DNA from: Tidjanibacter sp.
Lineage (GTDB): Bacteria; Bacteroidota; Bacteroidia; Bacteroidales; Rikenellaceae
Reading direction: 5' to 3'
DNA length: 64,000 bases
Assembly: GCA_017396085.1 (NCBI GenBank)
Contig: JAFQNC010000024.1
Span: forward strand, 23,185 to 87,184
The translations under genes were made by a program, and so were the position numbers. The notes under the pieces are model-generated. The model saw only the letters and a list, made by a program, of their open reading frames with translations, was not told where the DNA came from and searched no databases. Shown here piece by piece: positions 27,401 to 39,320 of the stretch. Positions within the stretch are counted from its first letter, which is position 1, and every line of letters begins with the position of its first letter.

Positions 27401-28269
27401 CGGAGAAGTGGGTTGATGACGAGAGGGTGGCTCGCCTGACAGCAGTTGCAATTAACAACTATACCATTAAATATAAAGAGGCAGACGCAAGGGTTAAGCG
27501 TGAGAAGTACAACATCACCAATGGCGATGAGCTTCCCAACGGTGTAATCCAGTTGGCAAAGGTTTACTTGGCCAAGAAGCGTAAGCTGAAAGTGGGTGAT
27601 AAGATGGCAGGTCGCCACGGTAACAAGGGTATTGTAGCCAAGGTTGTTCGTGATGAGGATATGCCTTTCTTGGAGGATGGCTCGATTGTGGACATCGTTC
27701 TGAACCCTCTGGGTGTGCCTTCGCGTATGAACTTGGGTCAGATTTACGAGACCGTGCTCGGTTGGGCCGGTAAGGAGTTGGGCTTGAAGTTCGCAACCCC
27801 CATTTTTGATGGTGCAACTCTGGACCAGATTAACGAGTACACCGCCAAAGCAGGCGTACCTGTGAATGGTTGCTGCCACCTGAGGGATGGTGGTACCGGC
27901 GAGAGGTTCGACCAGCCTGCAACTGTTGGTGTAATCTATATGCTGAAACTTGGTCATATGATTGACGACAAGATGCACGCACGTTCCATCGGTCCCTACT
28001 CGCTCATCACACAGCAGCCTCTGGGTGGTAAGGCCCAGTTTGGTGGTCAGAGGTTTGGTGAGATGGAGGTTTGGGCACTCGAAGGCTTCGGTGCAGCAAA
28101 CATCCTTCAGGAGATTTTGACTATCAAGTCCGATGATGTTATGGGTCGTGCCAAGGCCTATGAGGCAATCGTTAAGGGCGACAACCTGCCAACTCCCGGT
28201 ATTCCGGAGTCGTTGAATGTGCTGCTGCACGAGTTGCGTGGTTTGGCTCTCAGTGTTAAACTTTCTTAA
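24454..28269 (+). CDS. rpoB: RNA polymerase subunit beta
   Basis: The 1271-residue catalytic subunit of RNA polymerase. The rifampicin pocket has the sensitive-type sequence ([23 protein letters not shown]). Later conserved segments are present, including the [16 protein letters not shown] loop ([12 protein letters not shown]) and the C-terminal [16 protein letters not shown] region. A TTG codon nine bases upstream is in frame, but ATG at 24454 gives the normal N terminus. One of three CATG sites is at 24612. The 238-base leader has no clear promoter of its own. Confidence 0.99.
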   Translation: MSSKANTRISFSSITHKMDYPDFLEVQLKSFHDFFQLDSTAENRKNEGLYKVFMENFPITDTRNNFVLEFIDYYVDPPRYSIDECLEMGLTYSVPLKAKLRLSCTDPEHEDFDTVIQDVYFGTIPYMTPRGTFVINGAERVVVSQLHRSPGVFFGQSVHTNGTKLYSARIIPFKGSWIEFATDINNVMYAYIDRKKKLPVTTLLRAIGFEADKEILEIFDLADEVKVNRTNLKKNIGRKLAARILSTWVEDFVDEDTGEVVSIERNDVIIDRETELAEEHIEAILESGAKTILLHKDNPSGVDYSIIYNTLQKDPCNSEKEAVVYIYRQLRNSEPPDEATARDVIDKLFFSDKRYDLGDVGRFCINKKLGLEISPEVRVLTKEDMIAIIRYLIELINSKTDVDDIDHLSNRRVRTVGEQLSNQFSVGFIRMARTIRERMNVRDNEVFTPIDLINAKTLSSVINSFFGTNQLSQFMDQTNPLAEMTHKRRLSALGPGGLSRDRAGFEVRDVHYTHYGRLCPIETPEGPNIGLISSLCVYAKISSMGFIETPYRKVTNGKVDLDDSHIQYYSAEEEGNLNIAQASAPVDEEGNFLNPNRIKARNEADFPVITAQQVDLVDVAPNQVASIAASLIPFLEHDDANRALMGSNMMRQAVPLINPEAPIVGTGLEGEMISDSRIQIVAEGDGEIVFADASQIQVRYDRTEDEVLVSFDPEVTTYKLPRYRKTNQNMSITLRPIVKIGDKVTKGQILTEGYSTQNGELALGRNLKVAFMPWKGYNFEDAIVISERLLREDLFTSVHVDEYIMEVRETKRGVEELTADIPNVSEEATKDLDERGIIRIGANVKPGDIMIGKITPKGESDPSPEEKLLRAIFGDKAGDVKDASLKAQPSLFGTVIDRKLFSRNVKDGKRSKAEEKNKLAEVDAKFAAEVAALKSVLVGKLYTLLKDQTCLGVKDYFGAELYAAGTKFTKKMLEEIDYLNLGSEKWVDDERVARLTAVAINNYTIKYKEADARVKREKYNITNGDELPNGVIQLAKVYLAKKRKLKVGDKMAGRHGNKGIVAKVVRDEDMPFLEDGSIVDIVLNPLGVPSRMNLGQIYETVLGWAGKELGLKFATPIFDGATLDQINEYTAKAGVPVNGCCHLRDGGTGERFDQPATVGVIYMLKLGHMIDDKMHARSIGPYSLITQQPLGGKAQFGGQRFGEMEVWALEGFGAANILQEILTIKSDDVMGRAKAYEAIVKGDNLPTPGIPESLNVLLHELRGLALSVKLS

Positions 28270-28287
28270 TCGGTTTTTAGAGAGAAT

Positions 28288-31200
28288 ATGGCATACGGTA
28301 AAGATAATAAAGCAAATAGTACCAATTTCAGCAAAATCTCCATTGGCCTTGCCTCGCCTGAGGAGATTCTCGAGCAGTCGAGTGGCGAGGTGCTGAAACC
28401 GGAGACAATCAACTATCGTACCTACAAACCCGAGAGGGACGGTTTGTTCTGCGAGCGCATCTTTGGTCCCGTGAAGGACTATGAGTGCCACTGCGGTAAG
28501 TATAAGAGGATACGCTACAAGGGTATCGTCTGCGACCGATGCGGTGTTGAGGTAACGGAGAAGAAGGTTCGCCGTGAGCGTATGGGCCACATCCAACTGG
28601 TTGTGCCTGTGGTTCACATCTGGTACCTTCGCTCGCTGCCCTCGAAGATTAGCTACCTGCTGGGTATCCCCACCAAGAAACTCGATGCAGTAATCTACTA
28701 TGAGCGCTACATCGTAATTCAGGCAGGTGCCGCTGCGGCTGCCGGTGTGAACAACCTCGACCTGCTGGCCGAGAAGGAGTATCTGGACATTCTGGCTGCA
28801 CTGCCCAAGGGCAACCAGCAGTTGGACGACAGCGACCCCGATAAGTTCATCGCTCAGATGGGTGCCGAGGCTGTGCTGACCCTGTTGCAGGGCCTTGACT
28901 TGGACAGCCTGTCGTACTCGTTGCGCCACAAGGCTTCGACCGAGACTTCGCAGCAGAGGAAGACCGAGGCTCTGAAGAGGCTCAACGTGATTGAGGCATT
29001 CAGGGAGTCGAGGGAGGTTAATAAGCCCGAGTGGATGGTGTTGAAGGTTATTCCCGTAACACCTCCCGAGTTGCGTCCTTTGGTACCGCTGGATGGTGGT
29101 AGGTTCGCAACCTCGGATTTGAACGACCTCTATCGTAGGGTGATTATCCGCAACAACCGTCTGAAGAGGCTTATTGAGATTAAGGCTCCCGAGGTAATTC
29201 TGCGCAACGAGAAGCGTATGTTGCAGGAGGCAGTAGACAGCCTCTTCGACAACTCGCGTAAGACCAGCGCAGTTAAGACCGAGAGCAACAGGCCTCTGAA
29301 GTCGCTCAGCGACAGTCTTAAAGGTAAACAGGGTAGGTTCCGTCAGAACTTGCTCGGTAAGCGTGTGGACTACTCGGCCCGTTCCGTTATCGTTGTGGGT
29401 CCCGAGTTGAAGATGCACGAGATGGGTATTCCAAAGGATATGGCGGCAGAGTTGTACAAGCCGTTCATCATCCGCAAACTCATCGAGAGGGGTATCGTTA
29501 AGACCGTTAAGTCGGCAAAGAAGATTATTGACAGGAAGGACCCTGTGATTTGGGATATTTTGGAGAACGTAATCAAAGGCCACCCTGTGCTGATGAACCG
29601 TGCTCCTACCCTGCACCGTCTTGGTATTCAGGCATTCCAGCCCAAACTGATTGAGGGTAAGGCAATGCAGTTGCACCCGCTGGCTTGTACCGCATTCAAT
29701 GCGGACTTTGATGGCGACCAGATGGCAGTTCACTTGCCTCTCGGCAACGCTGCAATCTTGGAGGCACAGCTGCTGATGCTGGGTTCGCACAACATTTTGA
29801 ACCCCGCCAATGGTGCGCCTATCACCGTACCTTCGCAGGATATGGTGCTTGGTCTGTACTACATCACCAAGATTTATGGCACCGAGGAGCGTCCCGAGAG
29901 GGAGAAAGCAATCTACCGCAAGGAGCTCATCGAGAAGGGCGAGAAGGTTAACCGCTGGGATGACCTTCAGAATGGTGACATTCGTCCGAAGGATGGTGTG
30001 AAGGCTGCCTTCACATTCTATGGTCCCGAGGAGGCAATCATCGCCTACAACGAGGGTAGGGTAGACCTGCACACTCTTGTGAATGTGAAGATTGACACCG
30101 TGGATGAGGATGGTAACGATGTTACCAAGATTATCCCCACCTCGGTTGGTCGCGTGCTGTTCAATCAGGTTGTTCCCAAGGAGGTTGGCTACATCAACCT
30201 GCTGCTGAAGAAGAACACCCTGAGGGATATTATCGGTGTTGTGATGAAGAAGTCGGGTGCCGACAAGGCCGCTGCATTCTTGGATGACATCAAGGCTATG
30301 GGTTACAAGATGGCATTCCAAGGTGGTTTGTCGTTCAACCTTGGCGCTGTGATTATCCCCGAGGAGAAGAAGACTCTGGTAGAGTATGGTAACCAGCAGG
30401 TTGCCCAGTTCTTGGAGCAGTACAATATGGGTCTTATCACTAACAACGAGCGTTACAACAAGGTTATTGACGTGTGGACCAACGTGAACAACAAGGTTAC
30501 CGCAGCCGTTTATAACCACCTGAAAGCAGACCAAGACGGTTTCAACCCCGTGTTTATGATGCTTGATTCGGGTGCTCGTGGTAGTAGGGAGCAGATTCGT
30601 CAGTTGGGCGGTATGCGTGGTCTGATGGCTAAACCCCAAAAATCGGGTGCAGAGGGCGGCCAGACTATTGAGAACCCCATCTTGTCGAACTTCAAGGAGG
30701 GCCTTTCGGTGTTGGAGTACTTCATCTCCACCCACGGTGCTCGTAAGGGTTTGGCAGATACCGCACTTAAGACCGCAGACGCAGGTTATCTGACCCGCCG
30801 TCTGGTAGACGTTGCTAACGATGTGATTATCAACGAGGAGGATTGCGGCACCTTGCGTGGTCTGACTGCTACGGCAGTGAAGCGTAATGACGCAGTTATC
30901 CAGAGCCTCTACGATAGGATTTTGGGCCGCACGGCAGTTGAAGACGTTGTTCACCCCCTCACCGGCGAGGTTATCGTTAAGGCAGGCGAGGAGATTAACG
31001 AGGAGGCAGCCGCAGCCATCGAGAAGTCGCCCATCGAGAAGGTGGAGATTCGCTCGGTACTCACTTGCGAGGCACGCCACGGTGTGTGCGCCAAGTGCTA
31101 CGGTAGGAACCTCGCAACCGGTAGGCCCGTACAGAAGGGTGAGGTTGTGGGCGTTATCGCAGCCCAGTCCATCGGTGAGCCCGGTACACAGCTGACTCTG

Positions 31201-32661
31201 CGTACCTTCCACGTGGGTGGTGTTGCAAGTGGCTCTTCGATTGACAACCGCTTGATAGCCAAATACGATGGTGTGATTGAGATTGAGGACCTGAGGACCA
31301 TCAAGACCAAAGACCGCGATGATAATGTCAAGAACTTGGTAGTGAGCCGTTTGGCCGAGTTGCGCATTGTGAGCAAGGAGACCGGTAGCGTGCTGTTTAC
31401 CTACAACTTGGCATACGGCTCGACTCTCTACAAACTTGAGGGTGAGAGCGTTCAGAAGGGCGACATCATCTGCGAATGGGACCCCTTCAACGCAGTAATC
31501 ATCTCGGAGTACGATGGTAGGATTGCCTTTGACAACGTTGTTGAGGGCGTAACTTACCGTGATGAGTATGACGAGCAGACCGGTTTGAGGGAGAAGGTTA
31601 TCATCGAGTCGCGCGATAAGACCAAGAACCCCATCATTAAGATTGTGGACAAAGACGGCGTTGAGCAGAAGCAGTACAACTTGCCTGTGGGTGCTCACAT
31701 CGTTGTTAAGGAGAACGCCAAGATTAAGGCCGGCGACATCCTCATCAAGATTCCTCGCTCGTTTGGTAAGGCCGGCGATATTACCGGTGGTCTGCCCCGA
31801 GTTACCGAGCTGTTTGAGGCCCGCAACCCGTCTAACCCCGCCATCGTGGCAGAGATTGACGGTGAGGTAACCTTCGGCAAAATCAAGAGGGGTAACAGGG
31901 AGATTGTTATCACCTCGCGTGATGGTCAGGAGAAGAAGTACCTCGTGCCTCTGAGCCGCCAGATTTTGGTGCAGGAGAACGACTACGTGAAGGCAGGTAT
32001 GCCTCTGTCGGATGGCGCTATCACCCCCAGCGACATCTTGTCGATTCTCGGCCCCACCAAGGTACAGGAGTACATCGTGAACGAAGTTCAGGAGGTGTAC
32101 CGTGGTCAGGGTGTGAAGATTAATGATAAGCACTTCGAGGTTATCGTGCGCCAGATGATGAACAAGGTGCAGATTGATGACCCGGGCGACACTCGCTTCT
32201 TGCAGGAGCAGGTTGTGGACAAGTGGGAGTTTATGGAGGTTAATGACGCCCTGTATGACAAGGTTGTTGTTACCGATGCCGGCGACTCGCAGAATGTTCA
32301 GGCCGGTCAGATTATCTCGGTACGCCAGTTGAGGGATGAGAACTCCTCGCTCAAGCGTAAGGATTTGAAGACCGTAACCGTGAGGGAGATTGTTCCCGCC
32401 ACCAGCCGCCAGATACTCCAAGGTATCACCCGCGCAGCATTGCAGACCAGCTCGTTTATGTCGGCTGCATCGTTCCAAGAGACCACCAAGGTGCTCAACG
32501 AGGCTGCAATCTTCGGTAAGGTAGACCCGCTGGAGAACCTGAAGGAGAACGTAATTTGTGGCCACCTGATTCCCGCAGGTACGGGTGTGCGCGATTGGCA
32601 GAAGGTAACCGTTGGTGCCAAAGCCGACTACGAGCGCATCGCTCCCGAGGCTATCGAGTAA
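28288..32661 (+). CDS. rpoC: RNA polymerase subunit beta'
   Basis: The 1457-residue subunit carries the active-site metal triad in [12 protein letters not shown] (Asp473, 475, 477). The N-terminal zinc ribbon is Cys67, Cys69, Cys82 and Cys85; a second zinc site is in [13 protein letters not shown]. The trigger-loop and bridge-helix region ([18 protein letters not shown]) is intact. It starts 18 bases after rpoB and ends 24 bases before a very strong terminator. The antisense strand is open over most of rpoBC; this is codon bias, not a gene. Confidence 0.99.
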   Translation: MAYGKDNKANSTNFSKISIGLASPEEILEQSSGEVLKPETINYRTYKPERDGLFCERIFGPVKDYECHCGKYKRIRYKGIVCDRCGVEVTEKKVRRERMGHIQLVVPVVHIWYLRSLPSKISYLLGIPTKKLDAVIYYERYIVIQAGAAAAAGVNNLDLLAEKEYLDILAALPKGNQQLDDSDPDKFIAQMGAEAVLTLLQGLDLDSLSYSLRHKASTETSQQRKTEALKRLNVIEAFRESREVNKPEWMVLKVIPVTPPELRPLVPLDGGRFATSDLNDLYRRVIIRNNRLKRLIEIKAPEVILRNEKRMLQEAVDSLFDNSRKTSAVKTESNRPLKSLSDSLKGKQGRFRQNLLGKRVDYSARSVIVVGPELKMHEMGIPKDMAAELYKPFIIRKLIERGIVKTVKSAKKIIDRKDPVIWDILENVIKGHPVLMNRAPTLHRLGIQAFQPKLIEGKAMQLHPLACTAFNADFDGDQMAVHLPLGNAAILEAQLLMLGSHNILNPANGAPITVPSQDMVLGLYYITKIYGTEERPEREKAIYRKELIEKGEKVNRWDDLQNGDIRPKDGVKAAFTFYGPEEAIIAYNEGRVDLHTLVNVKIDTVDEDGNDVTKIIPTSVGRVLFNQVVPKEVGYINLLLKKNTLRDIIGVVMKKSGADKAAAFLDDIKAMGYKMAFQGGLSFNLGAVIIPEEKKTLVEYGNQQVAQFLEQYNMGLITNNERYNKVIDVWTNVNNKVTAAVYNHLKADQDGFNPVFMMLDSGARGSREQIRQLGGMRGLMAKPQKSGAEGGQTIENPILSNFKEGLSVLEYFISTHGARKGLADTALKTADAGYLTRRLVDVANDVIINEEDCGTLRGLTATAVKRNDAVIQSLYDRILGRTAVEDVVHPLTGEVIVKAGEEINEEAAAAIEKSPIEKVEIRSVLTCEARHGVCAKCYGRNLATGRPVQKGEVVGVIAAQSIGEPGTQLTLRTFHVGGVASGSSIDNRLIAKYDGVIEIEDLRTIKTKDRDDNVKNLVVSRLAELRIVSKETGSVLFTYNLAYGSTLYKLEGESVQKGDIICEWDPFNAVIISEYDGRIAFDNVVEGVTYRDEYDEQTGLREKVIIESRDKTKNPIIKIVDKDGVEQKQYNLPVGAHIVVKENAKIKAGDILIKIPRSFGKAGDITGGLPRVTELFEARNPSNPAIVAEIDGEVTFGKIKRGNREIVITSRDGQEKKYLVPLSRQILVQENDYVKAGMPLSDGAITPSDILSILGPTKVQEYIVNEVQEVYRGQGVKINDKHFEVIVRQMMNKVQIDDPGDTRFLQEQVVDKWEFMEVNDALYDKVVVTDAGDSQNVQAGQIISVRQLRDENSSLKRKDLKTVTVREIVPATSRQILQGITRAALQTSSFMSAASFQETTKVLNEAAIFGKVDPLENLKENVICGHLIPAGTGVRDWQKVTVGAKADYERIAPEAIE

Positions 32662-32684
32662 GGTACCACACAATCCCTAATAAG

Positions 32685-32732
32685 AAAGAGAGGAGGATTT
32701 TCCCACCGCGGAAATCCTCCTCTCTTTTTTTT
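32685..32732 (+). terminator. Strong intrinsic terminator of the rpoBC operon
   Basis: A perfect 16-bp stem (AAAGAGAGGAGGATTT) with an 11-base loop runs straight into eight or more T residues. It ends the long tRNA-tuf-rpoC transcription unit. Confidence 0.95.
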
Positions 32733-32762
32733 GCAGGGGCCCGTTGTGGTCTAACATCTTTT

Positions 32763-32798
32763 TTAGGGCCCTTAAAGACCTTAGGGCCCTTAAAGTCC
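32763..32798. repeat. Nonanucleotide tandem array, consensus TTARRGNCC x4
   Basis: Units TTAGGGCCC, TTAAAGACC, TTAGGGCCC and TTAAAGTCC follow one another exactly. This is the same 9-base family as at 18051-18095. Confidence 0.9.
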
Positions 32799-32803
32799 CT
32801 TCG

Positions 32804-32839
32804 CTGCTCTTCCTGCTCTTTCTGCCCTTTCTGCCCTTC
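32804..32839. repeat. Nonanucleotide tandem array, CTGCYCTTY x4
   Basis: Units CTGCTCTTC, CTGCTCTTT, CTGCCCTTT and CTGCCCTTC begin five bases after the preceding array. A different unit but the same 9-base period. Confidence 0.9.
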
Positions 32840-32857
32840 CAAAAGGCAACAAAAAAA

Positions 32858-32894
32858 CACCGAGCCCTCTGCGGTGTTGTGCGAGGGCTCGGTG
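32858..32894 (-). terminator. Terminator of the ferritin gene
   Basis: CACCGAGCCCTC pairs perfectly with GAGGGCTCGGTG across a 13-base loop. Read on the minus strand it is followed by seven T residues. It begins 27 bases after the ferritin stop. Confidence 0.9.
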
Positions 32895-32920
32895 GATAGA
32901 GTTTGTATGAGTGAGTGATG

Positions 32921-33451
32921 TTACTCGGCAGTTGCGAGGGGCGAGGGGGTGGTGTAGACCCTTGCGGCCAACTCTTTGTCATACTCATAGAGGCCGTATT
33001 TGTTGTCGCCAATTTTCTCAAGGATGTCGATGATGTCGCGTGCGTTCTCCTCTTCCTCCACCTGCTCGTCTACAAACCATTTGAGGGTGCTCTCGGAGGC
33101 GTAGTCGTTCTCCTCTTTGGCAATCTTCATCAGGTTGTTGATGCGTGCGGTTACCACCTGCTCGTGCTCAAGGGTTTTCTCCCACGCTGCCAAGGGGCTT
33201 GCCCACTCGGTGTCCACTGCGGCGATGGGCTGCAACTTAACCTCGCCACCGCGTGAGTTAATCATATTCATAAAGATGCGTGCGTGGTCCTGCTCCTCTT
33301 GGAACTGGATGAAGAACCAGTTGGCGAAGCCTTTGTTGCCTTTGGCCTCTTGGTCCATCGACATTGAGAGGTAGAGATATGCCGACCACAGTTCGGCGTT
33401 AATTTGGTCGTTGATAGCTGCCTCAAGGCGGCTGCTGATGTTCTTTTTCAT
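32921..33451 (-). CDS. ftnA: Ferritin, iron storage
   Basis: The 176-residue protein forms the four-helix subunit of a 24-mer iron-storage shell. Conserved ferroxidase residues are visible in the INAELWSAYLYLSM helix (Glu), FQEEQDHARIF (Glu, His) and VDEQVEEEENARDI. It is a non-haem FtnA-type ferritin. It is transcribed alone, with a promoter box at 33519 and a terminator at 32858. Confidence 0.95.
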   Translation of the reverse strand: MKKNISSRLEAAINDQINAELWSAYLYLSMSMDQEAKGNKGFANWFFIQFQEEQDHARIFMNMINSRGGEVKLQPIAAVDTEWASPLAAWEKTLEHEQVVTARINNLMKIAKEENDYASESTLKWFVDEQVEEEENARDIIDILEKIGDNKYGLYEYDKELAARVYTTPSPLATAE

Positions 33452-33518
33452 AGTGTGTTATGTTTTTATTGGTTTATGCTTGTTTGTGGGGCCTTCATTT
33501 ACCCCTTTTTTCTTATCA

Positions 33519-33526
33519 CAAAGATA
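33519..33526 (-). promoter_or_regulatory. Promoter -7 box for ferritin
   Basis: The minus strand reads TATCTTTG, a TAnnTTTG match, giving a leader of about 60 bases. No -33 TTTG stands at the usual distance. Confidence 0.5.
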
Positions 33527-33622
33527 ATGCACTTTTTGTCAATTGGTACTCTTTTGCGCTATGATATTTTTTGATTAACGCATAAGCAAAACCTATAATG
33601 ATGGTATCCTTTGCCAAAACAA

Positions 33623-33651
33623 TGAGGGTAGACCACTTGGGCCTACCCTCA
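33623..33651 (-). terminator. Terminator after mutB
   Basis: TGAGGGTAG pairs with CTACCCTCA across an 11-base loop, 25 bases past the mutB stop. On the minus strand a TTGTTTTGG tract follows. Confidence 0.8.
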
Positions 33652-33675
33652 CTTGGTTTGCGGATACCTCTTGGA

Positions 33676-35811
33676 CTACTCCGAGAGAATCTCCATAATC
33701 TTGATTGCCGCAGCGGCAACGGGGGTACCGGGGCCAAAGATGGCGGCGGCACCGTCCTGATAGAGCTCCTCGTAGTCCTGAGCGGGAATTACACCGCCCA
33801 CGATTACCACGATGTCCTCACGACCGAGTTTCTTCAACTCGGCAATAATCTGAGGAACGAGGGTCAAGTGGCCTGCTGCCAACGAAGATACACCAACAAC
33901 GTGTACATCGTTCTCAACAGCCTGCTTGGCAGCCTCCTCGGGAGTCTGGAACAAGGGGCCCATATCCACATCGAAGCCGAGGTCGGCGTAACCTGTGGCA
34001 ACAACTTTTGCACCACGGTCGTGGCCGTCCTGACCAAGTTTGGCAATCATAATACGGGGCTGACGGCCCTCCTTCTTGGCGAAGTCGGCAACCATCTCTT
34101 TTGCTTTTGCGAAATCTGCATCGTTCTTCATAGCACTCGAATATACACCTGAAATGGAACGGATAACGGCTTTGTAGCGGCCTACAACAACCTCACAAGC
34201 ATCGGAAATCTCACCCAAAGTGGCCCTAACCTTGGCAGCCTCAACGGCAAGCTCAAGGAGGTTGCCCTCTTTGGTCTTCACACACTCGGTGAGTGCAGCC
34301 AGAGCCTTCTGTACGGCAGCCTCATCGCGGTTGGCACGCAACTCCTGCAACCTCTTAACTTGGCTCTCACGCACTGCGGTGTTGTCCACTGCGAGGATGT
34401 CGATGGGGGCCTCTTTCTCCAGACGGTAGCGGTTCAGACCTACGATAATCTCCTCGCCGGAGTCGATGTGGGCCTGCTTGCGAGCCGAAGCCTCCTCGAT
34501 ACGCATCTTGGGAATACCGGTCTCGATAGCCTTGGCCATACCGCCGAGTTTCTCAATCTCTTGGATGTGCTCCCAAGCCTTGTGGGCAATCTCGTTGGTG
34601 AGGCTCTCCACGTAGTAACTACCTGCCCACGGGTCTACCGAGCGGCATACGTTGGTCTCCTCTTGGATGTAAATCTGGGTGTTACGAGCAATACGTGCCG
34701 AGAAGTCGGTGGGCAGTGCGATAGCCTCGTCAAGTGCGTTGGTGTGCAACGACTGGGTGTGGCCCAAGGCAGCGCCCATAGCCTCGATGGCGGTACGTGC
34801 TACGTTGTTGAAGGGGTCCTGCTCGGTGAGCGACCAACCCGAAGTCTGCGAGTGGGTACGCAGAGCGAGCGATTTGGGGTTCTTGGGGTTGAACTGCTTA
34901 ACAATCTTTGCCCACAAGAGCCTTGCAGCCCTCATCTTGGCAATCTCCATAAAGTGGTTCATACCGATAGCCCAGAAGAACGACAAGCGGGGTGCGAACT
35001 GGTCTACGCTCATACCGGCATTTACGCCTGCGCGAAGGTACTCCAGACCATCGGCCAAGGTGTAGGCCAACTCAATGTCGGCAGTTGCACCGGCCTCCTG
35101 CATATGGTAACCCGAGATGGAAATCGAGTTGAACTTGGGCATATTCTTGGAGGTGTACTCAAAGATGTCGGCGATAATTCGCATCGAGAATTCGGGCGGG
35201 TAGATGTAGGTGTTGCGCACCATAAACTCCTTCAGAATGTCGTTCTGAATGGTACCGGCCAACTGGTCGAGGGTGCAACCCTGCTCCAGACCTGCCACGA
35301 TGTAGAATGCCAATACGGGCAGCACGGCACCGTTCATAGTCATTGACACCGACATTTGGTTCAAAGGAATACCGTCAAACAGCACCTTCATATCCTCCAC
35401 CGAGCAGATGCTCACACCTGCCTTACCAACATCGCCAACAACCCTTGGGTGGTCGGCATCGTAGCCACGGTGGGTAGCGAGGTCAAATGCAACCGAAAGG
35501 CCCTTTTGGCCGGAAGCCAAGTTGCGGCGATAGAAGGCGTTGCTCTCCTCGGCTGTCGAGAAACCGGCATACTGGCGGATGGTCCAAGGACGCATCACAT
35601 ACATTGTGCTGTAGGGGCCACGCAAGAAGGGAGCCACACCTGCTGCATAGTTCAGGTGCTCCATACCCTCCAAGTCCTCGGCGGAGTAGAGGCCCTTAAC
35701 GGGAATTTGCTCGGCGGTCATCCACTCTTTCTTCTCGCCGCAGCACTTGTTGCTCTGGCAGCAACCCTCGGTTGCGCCGGCAAACTTAATATCTGTAAAT
35801 TGTGCTCTCAT
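33676..35811 (-). CDS. mutB: Methylmalonyl-CoA mutase large subunit
   Basis: The 711-residue adenosylcobalamin enzyme interconverts succinyl-CoA and (R)-methylmalonyl-CoA, the step that leads to propionate in Bacteroidetes fermentation. The barrel domain includes [20 protein letters not shown], and the C-terminal B12 domain has the cobalt-ligand motif GQDGHDRG with His597. The open frame extends 123 bases further into mutA, but Met at 35811 is preceded by a near-perfect GGAGG ribosome-binding site and is preferred. It lies 20 bases after mutA. No epimerase or MeaB-type chaperone gene is in this window. Confidence 0.98.
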   Translation of the reverse strand: MRAQFTDIKFAGATEGCCQSNKCCGEKKEWMTAEQIPVKGLYSAEDLEGMEHLNYAAGVAPFLRGPYSTMYVMRPWTIRQYAGFSTAEESNAFYRRNLASGQKGLSVAFDLATHRGYDADHPRVVGDVGKAGVSICSVEDMKVLFDGIPLNQMSVSMTMNGAVLPVLAFYIVAGLEQGCTLDQLAGTIQNDILKEFMVRNTYIYPPEFSMRIIADIFEYTSKNMPKFNSISISGYHMQEAGATADIELAYTLADGLEYLRAGVNAGMSVDQFAPRLSFFWAIGMNHFMEIAKMRAARLLWAKIVKQFNPKNPKSLALRTHSQTSGWSLTEQDPFNNVARTAIEAMGAALGHTQSLHTNALDEAIALPTDFSARIARNTQIYIQEETNVCRSVDPWAGSYYVESLTNEIAHKAWEHIQEIEKLGGMAKAIETGIPKMRIEEASARKQAHIDSGEEIIVGLNRYRLEKEAPIDILAVDNTAVRESQVKRLQELRANRDEAAVQKALAALTECVKTKEGNLLELAVEAAKVRATLGEISDACEVVVGRYKAVIRSISGVYSSAMKNDADFAKAKEMVADFAKKEGRQPRIMIAKLGQDGHDRGAKVVATGYADLGFDVDMGPLFQTPEEAAKQAVENDVHVVGVSSLAAGHLTLVPQIIAELKKLGREDIVVIVGGVIPAQDYEELYQDGAAAIFGPGTPVAAAAIKIMEILSE

Positions 35812-35831
35812 AATTCTTTCTCCTCCTTCAA

Positions 35832-37685
35832 TTAAATTCCCAACTCTTTGAGGTAACCTTTCAGGGTTTCGAGAACGTTGTCCCTGATGCTGATGAAGTG
35901 GGTAATGCCCTGTGCCTTCAACTCCTCGGCGCAAGCAGGAGCACCTGCCACAACCACGATTGCATCCTCACCAACGAGTTTTGCCACCTCGGGAGCAAGT
36001 GTTGCGTAGTCGTCATCCGAAGAGCAAACCACAACGATGTCGGCACCGGCCTCTTTGGCTGCCTTCACGCCCTCCTCAACCGAAGCAAAGAAGGTGTTGT
36101 CCTGCACCTTGATACCGGCGCAAGCGAAGAAGTTGCAACTGAACTGTGCCCTTGCCCTTGCCATAGCCAAGTTGCCGCAAGTGAGCATAAATGCCTTGGG
36201 AGCCTTGCCGCTCAAATCAACTGCCTGGCGCATAGCCTCAAATGCCTCGCCACCACGGTAGGGTTTCAGTGCGGGGAATTTAGCCTCGCAGCAGGTGTTG
36301 TCGAACTGCCAAGCCTTCACGTCAGCACCGAGAGTCTCGCCGAAGTTGGGGAATTGGTTGGTACCGAGCAGAGTGATGCGGCGGGTAGCCACCTCTTTGT
36401 TCTTCTTCTCGGCCGAAGCGTTCACCCTTGCAGCGATGGTGCCCTTCTCGTAGGACTCGATGTAGCCACCCTCGTTCTCCACCTCAAGGAAGAGTTTCCA
36501 AGCCTCCTGTGCGATGCTTGCGGTGAGGTTCTCAATGTAGTAGGAGCCACCTGCGGGGTCTACCACGTTGTCGAAGTGGGCCTCGTTCTTGAGCAAGAGC
36601 TGCACGTTGCGAGCGATGCGCTCGGCGAACTCATCGCCACAAGCGTAGGCGTTGTTGAAGGGGCGCACCTCCAGCGAGTGTACACCAGCGATGGCGGCAC
36701 TCATAGCCTCGGTGGTACCGCGGAGCATATTCACATAGGAATCGTAGACGGTCTGGTTCCACATCGAGGTAACAGCGTGGAGGTAAATCTTCTCTGCGCA
36801 GCTGCACTCGGGCTCGTAGGCCTTCATAATGTTGGCCCACAGCAGGCGTGCTGCACGGAGTTTTGCAATCTCCATAAAGTAGTTGGCGGTGATGGAGGTG
36901 GTGAAGCGGATGCTCTTTGCGGCAGCAGTTGCGCTCACGCCCTGCTCCATAAGCCTAACCACGTAGTCGTGGCCTGCGGCCAGCATATAGCCCAACTCCT
37001 CAACGATGGTCGAGCCACTGTTGCCCAGCAGCGAGCCATCAACGCCCACAAAGCGAACGTGTTTCCACTCGGCATACTCCTTGATGTAGCCTGCGAGTTT
37101 CTCGAAGCAGGGAGTGCCCTTGTCGCAACCGCAGCAGAAGGTGCCGTAGGCCGAAAGGCCCCACATAATGGGGTCGAAGTTGAATGCAATGCGGGTGTCC
37201 TCTTTGCTGAACTGTGCGGCCCAAGCCATCACGGGCTCAACAATCCACCACTCGTTCTCCGAGCAGAATACAACCTCGTTTTTGGTGGGGTCGATGCCTG
37301 CCAACAGAACGTTCACTTGCTCTGCGGAGAGTTCATTTTCGATGTGGAAGCCAACGCTGCACACACCGCTTTCGATTGCGTGGAGAGCCTTTGCGTTAGC
37401 CTCGGCTGCATCGTTCACGCAAATGGTCTGGAAGACTTTCCACCTGTTGCAGTTCTTCACACCGCGAACATAGGGGAATTGTCCTGCTGTTGTGCCGAGC
37501 CACTGAATGTCCTTCAAATCCTCTGCACGATAGTAGGGGCGTACATTAAAGCCCTCTGCTGTGCGCCACACCAGTTTCTTCTGGTAGTCGGCACCTTTGA
37601 GGTCGGTTGTGATGACGGCCTCCCAAGCCTCGGTGGAGACTTCGGGGAACTCCTCAAACAACCTTTCAAACTTGTTGTTTGCCAT
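35832..37685 (-). CDS. mutA: Methylmalonyl-CoA mutase small subunit
   Basis: The 617-residue partner of MutB has the same two-domain architecture, but its C-terminal B12-like domain lacks the DxHxxG ligand, as expected for the non-catalytic subunit. Matching segments include [19 protein letters not shown] and [13 protein letters not shown]. It is the first gene of the mutAB operon, with a candidate promoter at 37754. Confidence 0.95.
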   Translation of the reverse strand: MANNKFERLFEEFPEVSTEAWEAVITTDLKGADYQKKLVWRTAEGFNVRPYYRAEDLKDIQWLGTTAGQFPYVRGVKNCNRWKVFQTICVNDAAEANAKALHAIESGVCSVGFHIENELSAEQVNVLLAGIDPTKNEVVFCSENEWWIVEPVMAWAAQFSKEDTRIAFNFDPIMWGLSAYGTFCCGCDKGTPCFEKLAGYIKEYAEWKHVRFVGVDGSLLGNSGSTIVEELGYMLAAGHDYVVRLMEQGVSATAAAKSIRFTTSITANYFMEIAKLRAARLLWANIMKAYEPECSCAEKIYLHAVTSMWNQTVYDSYVNMLRGTTEAMSAAIAGVHSLEVRPFNNAYACGDEFAERIARNVQLLLKNEAHFDNVVDPAGGSYYIENLTASIAQEAWKLFLEVENEGGYIESYEKGTIAARVNASAEKKNKEVATRRITLLGTNQFPNFGETLGADVKAWQFDNTCCEAKFPALKPYRGGEAFEAMRQAVDLSGKAPKAFMLTCGNLAMARARAQFSCNFFACAGIKVQDNTFFASVEEGVKAAKEAGADIVVVCSSDDDYATLAPEVAKLVGEDAIVVVAGAPACAEELKAQGITHFISIRDNVLETLKGYLKELGI

Positions 37686-37753
37686 AACTTTTGATTGTGA
37701 TTATTGTGTTAGTTGTATGTTGTATGTTCAATTTTCTTACCGCATAGGCGCGA

Positions 37754-37761
37754 CAAATATA
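37754..37761 (-). promoter_or_regulatory. Promoter -7 box for mutAB
   Basis: The minus strand reads TATATTTG, an exact TAnnTTTG match about 70 bases before mutA. It lies back to back with the plus-strand box at 37794. Confidence 0.55.
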
Positions 37762-37793
37762 CAATTTATAAATAAACTATCCTCATTTTTTCC

Positions 37794-37801
37794 TACTTTT
37801 G
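37794..37801 (+). promoter_or_regulatory. Promoter -7 box for the helix-hairpin-helix gene
   Basis: TACTTTTG matches TAnnTTTG and stands 23 bases before the ATG at 37825. This supports that start rather than the longer frame, which begins at 37597 inside mutA. Confidence 0.55.
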
Positions 37802-37824
37802 TGAAAACATTCACACTAATTCCT

Positions 37825-38907
37825 ATGGCTCCGTTGTTTACCAAAAGCGATATTCGCGGACTTGCCCTGCTGCTACCGCTGATTGTGGTGCTCACGTGGG
37901 TGGTGGTTGAGGCCCTTTCGGACCACACTCCATCGGCCGACCACGCCACACCGCCTGCGGAGGAACTCTTTGCCCACACCGATAGTGTCGCACAGGCCCT
38001 GCGCTTGCGCCCATTTGACCCTAACACCATAACCTACGAGGAGTTACGCAGGATGAACATCGACCAATTCGTTGCCCGCAACATTGTCAAATATCGCTCC
38101 TCGGGGCGCACCTTTGCCATCCCCGAGGATGTGGCTATTGTCTACGGCATCGGCGACTCGCTCTATGCTCTACTCAAACCCTACATCCGCATTGCTCCGA
38201 AGTATCGCCCCAAGCCCAATACACACCCCTCCGACACTCTGCGCACCAACCAGTTTATGCCCCGCAAGCGAGCCTTCAAGCGTGTGCAATTTGACCCCAA
38301 CACGCTCACTGCCGAGGGTTTCTATGCGTTGGGCTGTTTCACCGCACGTCAGGCAGAGGCTATGGTGGAGTATCGTGAGCGCATCGGTGGCTTCCGCACG
38401 GTGTTGGAGTTTGCCGATTGTTATCTTGTCAGCGACACCCTCTATGCCGCAATGGAGGAGTTCATCACTCTCTCGCCCCTGCCCGAGCCCGTGACGGTGC
38501 TTGTGGACATCAACTCGGCCGATTCGGCCGCTCTTGTGGCTCTGCCGGGCATTGGTCCGCGTTCCGCCACCGACATAATTCTCTATCGTGAGCGTCTTGG
38601 AGGCTACCACTCCACCGAGCAACTCAAGGACCTTGCGGTCATTATGGAGAAGAATTACGACCTCTTTGTGAAAGAAATTTGGTGTGATAGTTGCAAAATT
38701 AGAAAAATTGATATTAACTTTGTGGCCCCAAACGAGTTGGCCAAGCATCCCTATATGACGGCTTCTCGGATGAGGAAGATACTCAAACAACGACAAAAGA
38801 GAGGAGGTTGGAGCACTATTGAAGAGATGGTAGAGCAGAAAATATTTACCGAGGAGGAGGCCGCAAGGATTTCCCCCTATCTTCAATTCAACCCGGTCGC
38901 AGAGTAG
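37825..38907 (+). CDS. Membrane-anchored ComEA-like helix-hairpin-helix protein
   Basis: The 360-residue protein has one N-terminal membrane helix (GLALLLPLIVVLTWVVVEAL) and at least three HhH-type repeats: FDPNTITYEELRRMNI, FDPNTLTAEGFYALG and the canonical VDINSADSAALVALPGIGPRSA. A fourth, FVAPNELAKHPYMTASRM, lies near the end. Such motifs bind the DNA backbone without sequence preference; ComEA-type proteins act in DNA uptake, but no competence genes are nearby, so the role is open. It is monocistronic. Confidence 0.85.
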   Translation: MAPLFTKSDIRGLALLLPLIVVLTWVVVEALSDHTPSADHATPPAEELFAHTDSVAQALRLRPFDPNTITYEELRRMNIDQFVARNIVKYRSSGRTFAIPEDVAIVYGIGDSLYALLKPYIRIAPKYRPKPNTHPSDTLRTNQFMPRKRAFKRVQFDPNTLTAEGFYALGCFTARQAEAMVEYRERIGGFRTVLEFADCYLVSDTLYAAMEEFITLSPLPEPVTVLVDINSADSAALVALPGIGPRSATDIILYRERLGGYHSTEQLKDLAVIMEKNYDLFVKEIWCDSCKIRKIDINFVAPNELAKHPYMTASRMRKILKQRQKRGGWSTIEEMVEQKIFTEEEAARISPYLQFNPVAE

Positions 38908-39007
38908 AGATTAACACACAAAAGGTCAGCAGGTTGTAATGGACAACAGCAAGCGGACACCAACACAAACAAACGAAAAATTAACAAATTAAAAAGGAGA
39001 TACAATT

Positions 39008-39202
39008 ATGATTATTATGCCAGTAAAAGAGGGCGAGAACATTGAGCGCGCTCTGAAGAAATTCAAACGTAAATATGAGCGCACCGGCGTTCTCAAAGAG
39101 CTCCGTGCTCGTCAGTACTTTGCAAAGCCCAGCGTAACCAAGCGTATTCAGATGCAGCACGCTGTTTATGTTGAGCAGATGCACCGTATGGATGAGGAGT
39201 AG
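39008..39202 (+). CDS. rpsU: 30S ribosomal protein S21
   Basis: The 64-residue basic protein (MIIMPVKEGENIERALKKFK) aligns along its length with Bacteroidetes S21. S21 lies near the anti-Shine-Dalgarno end of 16S rRNA. A GGAG-type ribosome-binding site and a short leader precede the ATG. The gene is followed by a terminator. Confidence 0.96.
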   Translation: MIIMPVKEGENIERALKKFKRKYERTGVLKELRARQYFAKPSVTKRIQMQHAVYVEQMHRMDEE

Positions 39203-39234
39203 TCAATCGCTCTCGCGTTATACGACACCACACG

Positions 39235-39272
39235 ACCGACCTTTGCCACTTGCGGCAGAGGTCGGTTTTTTT
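39235..39272 (+). terminator. Terminator after rpsU
   Basis: ACCGACCTTTGCC pairs with GGCAGAGGTCGGT (one wobble) across a 6-base loop and is followed by seven T residues. Confidence 0.93.
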
Positions 39273-39320
39273 GTGGTCGGTTGAGGTGTCCGTTGTTTGT
39301 GTGGTGTGGTGCAAAAAAAA

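Noticed and set aside
24541..32673. 2710-codon open frame antisense to rpoBC
   Set aside because: rpoBC avoid the codons TTA, CTA and TCA, which would be stops on the other strand. The translated sequence has no domain character. It is a codon-bias shadow.
37597..37824. N-terminal extension of the helix-hairpin-helix protein into mutA
   Set aside because: A promoter box at 37794 lies inside it, and the shorter start gives a normal membrane anchor.
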